This document shows, in pieces, positions 56,929 through 64,000 of a stretch of DNA of 64,000 bases. Both the position numbers and the translations under genes were made by a program. The notes beneath the pieces were generated by a model. It saw only the letters and a list, made by a program, of their open reading frames with translations. It ran no database searches and was not told the origin of the DNA. Position 1 is the stretch's first letter. Each line of letters begins with the position of its first letter. Source of the DNA: Papiliotrema nemorosa (taxonomy: Eukaryota > Basidiomycota > Tremellomycetes > Tremellales > Rhynchogastremaceae); NCBI GenBank assembly GCA_032158125.1, contig JASKOT010000023.1, positions 1-64,000 of the forward strand, given 5' to 3'.

Positions 56929-57196
56929 GCGGGAGGTATATGTTTGAGGCGGGAACCTAGAATGGTAGAGGGGAGTACGAGGTGAAGGTTGTCTTTGTTC
57001 TGTTGCGCGAGTTTGAAAGTATCTCTTCCCCTAGTTTACTGCCTCTCCTGTGTCTCGCATTCGGAGACAGGGTCGCGCCGCTTCTATCGTCTTCATCTAC
57101 TCTGGATCCCACATTCACCTTCAAAAGGCTGACCATGGACTCTGATACGGCGTTGATGCATCATCCTCATCCGACATCTGGGAGAGACTTTGGGAA

Positions 57197-58151
57197 TTAT
57201 TGTTTTGCGGTGCCCAACTGCGCGGCCATCCAAAGTTGTAGAGCCTTGACGTCTCCGCCCAAGGCCATGATTTGAATCCCCCACTTTTCCTTTGCCCATT
57301 TTGCCTTTTCTCCATCAGGCATCAGAATCCCACATGGCTTGCCTGCTTTCTTGGCAGAAGCCACGACTTTATCTATCAACGCTAGGTAATCCGGCTCGTC
57401 CCATTTAGGTGGAGCGTAGCCTAGGAAACCGAGAGCGAGATCATTAGGGCCGATGAACACCGCATCTGGACCATCAACACTTGCACCAATGAAGGGGGTA
57501 AGACGGCCGACATACCGACACCGGGAACAGCAGCTATAGCTTCGGAATTGTTGACCGCTTCCTCGGTCTCAATCTGCACAATGGTCAAGAGATTCTCATT
57601 GGCCATCTTGACGTATTCCGGGGTCGTCAAGCTAGACGACCAAGAAGAGAATGGAGATCCTTGTCCTCTGACTCCCATCGGGGGGAACTTGGACGCTTTG
57701 ACTATAAACTCTGCTTCGGCGGGTGTGTTGACCATGGGGATCATCAGACCACTACTGGTCAGCTTGCTTGTTCCTCGACCGGGGCACTGCACATACTGCG
57801 CCCCGGTGTCTAGTGCTCTCTTGATGAGACCCAGATCGGCATTTCTGATTCTCACAATGGGAGATGCCCCCGAAGCAGCCACTCCAGTCACACTATCGTG
57901 CATATCCGAGTCTCCAATATTCCCATGTTCGCAATCGATCAACACGAACTGGACGTTAGGGCGACTTTATCATGGCTGCCTACAGACGAATGCAGGCGGT
58001 CAAGGTGATAGTTGGGGCTTTGTCGACTCACATCCCATCCACATCCTGCTACTATCCGGGCTGTCCACGCCGATTGGAGCATCATGAATGTCCCATACAT
58101 CGTCTCGCCCTTCTTCAATCCAGCCTGGATAACTTGTGTTCGCGAGCTCAT
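57197..58151 (-). CDS. HpcH/HpaI-family class II aldolase, 258 aa
   Basis: Minus-strand join 58151..58032, 57948..57797, 57751..57516, 57465..57197; introns are 83, 45 and 50 nt. Expected active-site parts: FVLIDCEHGNIGD (catalytic His), IVRIRN (Arg binding the keto-acid), DTGAHGLMIPMVNT, SPFSSW, TIVQIETEEAV (metal-binding Glu) and FIGPNDLALG (metal-binding Asp). Enzymes of this family split or form 2-keto-3-deoxy acids to pyruvate plus an aldehyde. In fungi, the L-rhamnose pathway uses such an aldolase (LRA4, splitting L-2-keto-3-deoxyrhamnonate); this gene is a candidate, given the alpha-L-rhamnosidase about 30 kb away. That link is inference. It is cytosolic; length is normal for the family. 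Confidence 0.9.
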
Positions 58152-58751
58152 TGTGTCGACTAGGATTTGCAGAGTGGGAAAGGCAGCGCCAAGTCAAACG
58201 ATGAGAACCTCTACAATACTTCACAACAGTCGGTTGGGAGCAATACGCAGATGCGGAGACGGCACGGATGAGATGGAGGTATGAACCGATGTTGGAAATA
58301 TGCGTACAAGGATGACTCTTTGAGCCGGTCGACTCGTCTGGATGGGATGGGTTTTGTCTCGCCTGTCTCCGAAATGGCACTTGGCCGATGAGATCCCGGA
58401 ATTGCCGAGTGCACACCACCTCCCCCTTGGCTGGCTGGCTGGAGGGTGACCCCCCACATGCATGGCATGTCAGATCTCTGCTGTTGCGCTGTGAACTTGA
58501 CACCCTCCACTCGGGGCACGCTACGGGGCGAGCAGAGCATGCGAGTAGTCCGGCTAATTGGGTCGAAGGGGGATTTGGCCGATAGCCCTTCACGTGTAAC
58601 CTTATCTCGTGCTCTGTGCCCATTATGGAGTCGCCGACGGGTGACAGAGTACTCTCTGGACTATGTATAGGTCCGTCATCTGTGTGTACGGAGGCTAGAG
58701 ATCCCATCTCATTGTCACCGCTGCATTTGCTCGACTGTTACGTCGAGAGAG
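58152..58751. other. Divergent spacer between the aldolase and proline dehydrogenase
   Basis: About 600 bp of upstream sequence for both genes. It includes a TGGCTGGCTGG run near 58430 and no recognisable gene or RNA. Confidence 0.4.
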
Positions 58752-60882
58752 ATGTTCCGACCATCGATGAGATCGGTCGGGCGGTCCACAGCTACCCCGA
58801 TGGTGTTGTGCCGGATCGCACCTCTGCCTAGGTCTGTCACATCTTTCAGACTGCAGGTGTACTCTCGACGATACTCCAGCTCGGCATCTACCATTCTGTC
58901 CTCATCCTCGGCCTCGTCCTCGTCCACGCGGCGTAGGACCAACTATATCCTAGGAGGCGGGGTCGTCCTGTTAGCTCTAGGCTTCACTCTAGGAAAGACA
59001 GACCCTTCTACCCATTCACCTTCTTTGGCCCAAATATCAACCCCAACGCTCCTCCGCTCATATCTCGTATGGACACTCACGTCAATACCCATCCTAGTAG
59101 ACAACTCCCCCGCTCTCCTTCAAACGCTATTCCACTCGCGCATCCCAGGTGTAAAGGCAGTGTCCGAATGGGTAGTCCGGCATACCTTCTTCGAACAGTT
59201 TATTCCCGGAGAGACAGCTACAGAATGCCTGGACGTGTTGGAGCGTATGAGAAGGCGGAATGTGGGTCATGCGCTCAATTACTCCGCAGAGGCAGATACG
59301 AGAGAAGAGGGCGAGTTGGGTGTAGATCCCGCTGTGAAGCGGTTCGAGGAGGTTGAGAGGGCTTTAGAGGCTCAGGGGGAGTTTGAGCGCAGGATGGAGA
59401 GAGAAGGGTGGAAGAAGGGCTCCTCGGCTTTTGCTCTCAAGACGGTGAGTTATAGCTTACCCTACTCTGCCCTCCATCAACGTAGTGAGGGCTGACTTTA
59501 GACCGGGTTGATCGATCCACAAGTGCTGGTCAGAGCAAGCAACGCAATGCACAGACTCCAAGCTGCTTATACTCCCACGAGCGCTTCCGAACACCTAGCT
59601 GATCGAGTCAATTTCCCCGGATGCCCAAAATTAGTATCAGGGGTGGTACTCTCTCCTGAAAAGGGGGCCGAGGTTCTCATTCCGAGTGATGGAGCAGTGC
59701 AGAAGATGAGGGTGTTTGAGGATGATGCGGGATTGTCAAAGGGTGATTTGGCAGAGTTGAGCTTGTTGTGGGACAGGTTGGATTCGCTCGTAGCGAGATC
59801 AAAGCGTAACGGGTGGGTAACCACCTCTAATATCGGACCTGATTGCGTGTGGGCTGATGGTAGAATCCGGTTCATCATCGATGCAGAAGAAGCGGTGTAT
59901 CAGCCAGCTCTGGATGGATATACCCAGTTGCTCAGTATGAAGTACAACAAACCCCCATCGGGCTCCAACAAGGCAGATTGGACGGGCCCAGTGGTATAGT
60001 AGGTGGCTCTCCATGGTCAGTTGCTGACGCTCAGTGGGACATATCAATCTTATTTGACTCGACAACCTTCCTTCTTGAAAGCTTGTATTGCCCATGCAGA
60101 GGAGAACGGGTATGCATTAGGGCTCAAAGTCGTCAGAGGGGGATATATCGTCCTGGAGCGACGTACCGCTCGACTACCAGGTCGAGAAGGCGAAGATCCA
60201 GTTTGGCCCACGTGAGTTTGGAAAGTGTTCAGTCCCATCTCCTCTTTTGTCCCATTGCGAATTGCGAGGGTTCTCCTGCGGTCATACCGGGTGCAGGCTA
60301 AGACTTCAGAAAAGAAGCGACGGACAGATCCTACAATGGTAGCGTCTCCACCATTCTCGCCACTATGAAACGACAATTGGAAAGTGATCATCCCGAACAA
60401 AGCTTGAGCGTTATATTCGGGACACATAACAAACAATCAGTAGATACCGTCATCTCGGAGCTGCAATCCAACGGACTAGCTAGCAAGACGAGTAGCGGCA
60501 GGTTGAAGTTGAACGACGAGGTACAGGGTAAAGTCGGTATCGCCCAATTATACGGTCAGTTTTCAGTCCCTTCCACTACCAACTCCCAATACCCGTTGAC
60601 GCCTTCTTCCGACCGATGCACTCTACCCATTATTGGTCGTCTGAGGGTGCCAGCTGAATCTCAGGAATGAGGGACGACTTGTCGGAAATCGTGACTGAAT
60701 CTTTTGAACCGAGCCGATTACCCATGTCGCTCAAGTTTGTGGCGTATGGGAGGTTGCTCGAGGTCATGCCTTTCTTAGGAAGGAGAGCAGTCGAGAATAA
60801 GAGTATAATGAATGGGCCTGGTGGAGCTGCTGCTGAGCGACGGAGGGTCGGTATCGAGCTCAGAAGGAGGATCTTTGGGTAG
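58752..60882 (+). CDS. PUT1: Mitochondrial proline dehydrogenase, 592 aa
   Basis: Join 58752..59444, 59502..59812, 59864..59998, 60035..60211, 60310..60554, 60665..60882; introns are 57, 51, 36, 98 and 110 nt. The first ~50 residues are basic and Ser-rich (mitochondrial presequence), followed by a hydrophobic stretch (YILGGGVVLLALGFTLG). The FAD-dependent TIM barrel has FFEQFIPGETATECL, VGHALNYSAEAD, TGLIDPQVLVRASNAM, FIIDAEEAVYQPALDGYTQL, YGTYQSYLTRQPSF, GLKVVRGGYIVLE, IFGTHNKQSV, QLYGMRDDL and FVAYGRLLEVMPFLGRRAVEN. These are the standard PRODH motifs. The enzyme oxidises proline to pyrroline-5-carboxylate at the inner mitochondrial membrane, the first step of proline use as nitrogen and carbon source. 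A Glu/Arg-rich insertion (residues ~185-225) between the first barrel strands is longer than in yeast. Confidence 0.95.
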
Positions 60883-61059
60883 AAAGAGGTACAGAAGAGG
60901 ATACGGTAGTTGTAATGCAGTGTTTGTAAGGGTTTAGCGATACATTGGAAAGATCTAGACTATGGAAGCATCATCACGCATATCGAGCTACAACCTACAG
61001 CAACACCTATGACCCACCATGGAGATCTCCATCGAGTCCGAGGTGACCATTATCGTATG

Positions 61060-62458
61060 TTACACCTTGACGTCGATGGTATCGATATCAAAGCCACCGT
61101 CAGCGACATGAACGACCACTCCACCTTTCCACCAGAAGAACGCCCTAAAAGCCCACTTCTTAGCCCACCAAACCCAATCTCCTCCGCTCTTTGTCCTAGC
61201 GTTTCTGGCTCCTTTACCTCCCGTCTCGATTTTCTTTACTCGAGGACGTCGGATCTCCTCGTATCGCTTCACAATCGCCTTGTATATTTCCTCGTCCCCC
61301 AAGCGCATGTGCACTTTTGTCTTTCCCAGAGCTTTTGAGCCATACGTATCGTCTCCCTTGGGTGTAGTGGTGATGTTCTCCGAGATGAGTCGACACAATG
61401 TCGCAGCGTCCTCAAACGCCATGGTCGATCCCAATCCATTAGGTGGCATCCCATGCGCCGCATCACCCATCAAGACCACCCTCCCCTTGCCGTCCCCTGT
61501 CCCAGTCGTCCACGTAGGGATCTCTCCGATAGAATACGTGCTCCATATTTTCGCCTCTTCATCTCTGGCCAAATCGAGCAGATCCCTTATAGGCTGCATG
61601 GTCACACCTTCATAGTCCCTTTTAGCCACTCGAGCAGCTCCACCCGACGCTTCAAAGGCCGCCCATTCTTCACGGCTCCGTTCGGGGAGTGTGATATTGA
61701 TACCCCAGGCGATTGTACTTGCTTGAGCATTAATCGGAATCCCCATGAATATACCCGATTGGGCAAACAAGAATGCTGGGAGGGTGAAATCTTCCGGGAT
61801 GGACAGCTTGTGGGCGGGGACGAAACCGTTGACGACGCATATTCCGTCATATGTCGGTTTGATGCTGTTGGGTCCCAAGACGTAATCTCGGATTTGGGAA
61901 TGGATCCCATCGGCACCTACGAGCAGGTCGCCTATTCATCAGCACCAGCACTACGAGTATACAGCGTAGTAGGTGCGGTGTAGTGATAGACATACCGTGA
62001 TCCTCTGATCCATCTTCAAACTGCACCCTCACTCCGAAAGCCTCTTCCTCTATACCCCCCTGCCTGACCTTCATCCCATATTTCACCTTGACCCTCCCGC
62101 TCTCCTCACAGGCAGCAACCAACACCCTCTGCAACTCACTCCTCATGATTCTCAAAGCGGCATATCCACCCTCTTTATCCTCCCTATCTCCCGCTTGGAC
62201 CACACCCAATTTTTCCCCTCCATCAGTGTACACTCCAATCTGACGATAAGAGTATCCGGTATCCCGAAGTCGAGGGTAGACCCCACAGTACTTGTCTAGG
62301 ATCTTGAGAGCGTTGGCAGAGAGCGAGATGGATCCCCCCAATAAAGAGGGCGAGGGACGGATCTCGTATATCGTAGAGGAGATGCCTCTTCTCGCCAGAC
62401 ACAGCGCAAGACAAGGTCCACCCAGACCCGCTCCAATGATGATGATGTGTTTGGCCAT
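61060..62458 (-). CDS. FAD-dependent monooxygenase, salicylate-hydroxylase-like, 444 aa
   Basis: Minus-strand join 62458..61996, 61931..61060 with one 64-nt intron. The FAD-binding parts are clear: HIIIIGAGLGGPCLALCLARRG (GxGxxG) at the start, DLLVGADGIHSQIR (DG motif, ~residue 160) and VVLMGDAAHGMPPNGLGSTMAFEDA (GD motif, ~310). This is class A flavoprotein monooxygenase architecture, NAD(P)H-dependent. Relatives hydroxylate aromatic acids or modify secondary metabolites. The C-terminal ~60 residues are basic then Trp-rich (WVWWAKKWAFRAFFWWKGG), which may bind a membrane. The substrate is unknown. It converges on PUT1 with a 177-bp spacer. Confidence 0.9.
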
Positions 62459-63127
62459 GGCGCTCACGTTGTTTCGGGATCGTTGACTCGTGTTGTATAG
62501 TGTGTCGATCGAAGCGACGCTGTGGGTGTAGGTGTAGAGCCAGTCCAGCCAAAGGTATCCGGCCTAGGGCAGGGTCAAGCAGTTCTTGGTCAGAAGTCGA
62601 CTGATAGAGAGAGAGCTGTGGACAATCGGCTGCTACTTATACCTCGCCCTCATCGAGGTGGATTCCGAAGCCCCTTTGATCAACGCCGAGTGCATACACA
62701 GTACACCAAGTTGTAGGAGGCGAGGTTGAAACCGATGCCGGGTCAGAGGGTTTCTCGCCCTTCTCACCCGCGGATAACCATTCTTCGCCAGATGAGCTCC
62801 TATATATAGCCTGATACACTCACCGTCGATTGAACTTGTGATGCTTCTCATCGCGCTGACTCCTATCTGATCCGCGGTTGGACGGTGCAGTCGCGCGGGT
62901 GAAGCTGATAAGAGATACATGGAAGGATGACGACCCTTTCGATTCTATCTTGAACTCTTCTCACAAAGACTAACCCGAGTCTACATACAAACCTCTCCCC
63001 TTATCCTTCTGAACACCTAAATCTCTATGCAAAACCTAACTTGACAAACCATATAACGTGTATTCTGAATATCTCTCAATGCCGTGACCCTGGGTATATC
63101 TCTACCATGCACTACTCCCGGGCGACC
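62459..63127. other. Spacer between the monooxygenase start and the calcium ATPase stop
   Basis: About 670 bp; upstream flank of the monooxygenase and 3' flank of the ATPase. Short frames only, no RNA gene recognised. Confidence 0.4.
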
Positions 63128-64000
63128 CTATAGCCTGGCCGAGCTTTCCTTCGAGGGTGGATCAAGTCCGAATCGATTATACAATGGGTCGTTCGGATCG
63201 GTATCCGGGTGCAATTGCACTTTACCCGCAAATAACTCTGCTGTCGATCTGGATGGATCCTGACTTGCCGGATCGGACAAAGCCATAGGGTTGGTCTGAT
63301 TGACCCAGTGAGCTCCAGCTCCAACCGTACCAGCGATCACAGTGGGCACCATGGTCAACAATGATGGCAGTTGAATATCGGCTTCTCGGAGTCGGGCGGA
63401 TCGAGATTTGGCGACAATGCTCGACGCGCGTAGTCGACCACCCCGGATATTGGCATAAGTAGAGAGGTTGTCCTTGACCTTGGAGAGAGCGGGGTTGTAT
63501 TGGTACTTTTCCTCCACAACCTCGTCATCTTCCTCTGAAACGGTGGGCAATTTGTTGGGGTCGGCATACACGTGAATCTTGATGAGGAAACGCTCGAATG
63601 GTGCCGAGGGTAGGATCCTGACCAAAGCGCCAAGAGGGATCGACAAGAATCCGACCACAATGGAAATTCCCCAGTCTCGAGGTTTGAGCGAGGTGACCTG
63701 GAATGCCGCGCCTCCGACGAAAATGATCAAGATTTGTCCTCCGACCATGATGGCAAAGATGGCCATGAAGTAGTAGTTTCTGAAGAAACCTTCCAGAACG
63801 TTGAACTTTCGGTCCAATCGTCGACAGTTGAGCTGGTTGAAGATTTGACAGAAAACGAAACAGTTGAAGACGAGAGTCTTGAGGTCGGCATCGTTTCCGA
63901 GCGAGTGAGATTCACCGAGGATTCGCAGTCCGAGGAAGTGGAGGATGAGACAAACGGCAATCTGATACAATGCCTGGATGAGGATCATCTTGCACATGTC
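63128..64000 (-). CDS. C-terminal part of a PMC1/PMCA-type P-type Ca2+-ATPase (partial, runs off right edge)
   Basis: An uninterrupted minus frame of about 290 codons ends at 63128; its N-terminal part lies beyond base 64000. The visible segment covers the last membrane helices: QALYQIAVCLILHFLGL, LVFNCFVFCQIFNQLNCR (the NxFVFCQ.FN..N.R motif of plasma-membrane/vacuolar calcium pumps), VLEGFFRNYYFMAIFAIM and ISIVVGFLSIPLGALVRILP. The cytosolic tail (about 150 aa) is hydrophilic with an acidic SEEDDEVVEEK segment, where calmodulin-type regulation sits in this family. Vacuolar Ca2+ sequestration by a Pmc1-like pump is the likely role. No introns are needed in this part. Confidence 0.9.
   Translation of the reverse strand, partial: DMCKMILIQALYQIAVCLILHFLGLRILGESHSLGNDADLKTLVFNCFVFCQIFNQLNCRRLDRKFNVLEGFFRNYYFMAIFAIMVGGQILIIFVGGAAFQVTSLKPRDWGISIVVGFLSIPLGALVRILPSAPFERFLIKIHVYADPNKLPTVSEEDDEVVEEKYQYNPALSKVKDNLSTYANIRGGRLRASSIVAKSRSARLREADIQLPSLLTMVPTVIAGTVGAGAHWVNQTNPMALSDPASQDPSRSTAELFAGKVQLHPDTDPNDPLYNRFGLDPPSKESSARL

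Noticed and set aside
59445..60034. Apparent early stop in proline dehydrogenase after TGPVV
   Set aside because: A 36-nt intron starting GTAGGT (59999-60034) removes the stop and joins to YGTYQSYL, a conserved PRODH segment.

Overview
The window looks like nuclear DNA of a basidiomycete yeast, most likely a Tremellomycete (Cryptococcus/Kwoniella type). Almost every gene is split by short introns of about 35-110 nt, mostly 40-60, with GTRNGN donors, CTRAC-like branch sites and YAG acceptors. Genes lie 0.2-1 kb apart on both strands. The gene set (CPL1/PriA-type secreted Cys-rich protein, BIM1-like protein, GT61, SF3A1, Zng1) fits that group. This is inferred from gene structure and families only. 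Exon joins were made by hand by matching reading frames, splice signals and conserved protein families; no transcript data were available.

Layout. 0-3 kb: two related orphan genes, one broken by a 13-bp duplication. 3-6 kb: GNAT acetyltransferase and an NCS1 nucleobase permease. 6.6-7.1 kb: an unassigned candidate gene. 7.3-14.9 kb: housekeeping genes RVB1, mitochondrial bL34 and SF3A1/PRP21, plus a formin-like GBD/FH3 protein without an actin-polymerising half. 15-16.9 kb: a Golgi-type GT61 glycosyltransferase. 17.3-31.3 kb: a probable glycoside-utilisation cluster of sugar transporter, GH43, C2H2 transcription factor, GH78 alpha-L-rhamnosidase and GH3 beta-glycosidase. None of the three hydrolases shows a secretion signal, so the cluster looks like 'import first, hydrolyse inside'. 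31.5-34.1 kb: one reading frame joining an auxin-efflux-carrier type transporter to a mitochondrial-carrier domain. 34.2-43.1 kb: aldo/keto reductase, BIM1-like membrane protein, 7TM receptor, cyclase-family enzyme and an SH3 membrane protein. 44-53.2 kb: lysine methyltransferase, CPL1-like secreted protein, SSU1/TDT transporter and Zng1 zinc GTPase. 53.8-64 kb: penta-EF-hand protein, SEC14, HpcH aldolase, proline dehydrogenase, FAD monooxygenase and the C-terminal end of a PMC1-type calcium ATPase running off the right edge.

Unusual gene structure recurs: apparent microexons of 2, 7, 13 and 14 nt, a 6-nt first coding exon, and a GC-AG intron. Each is needed to keep a conserved protein in frame.
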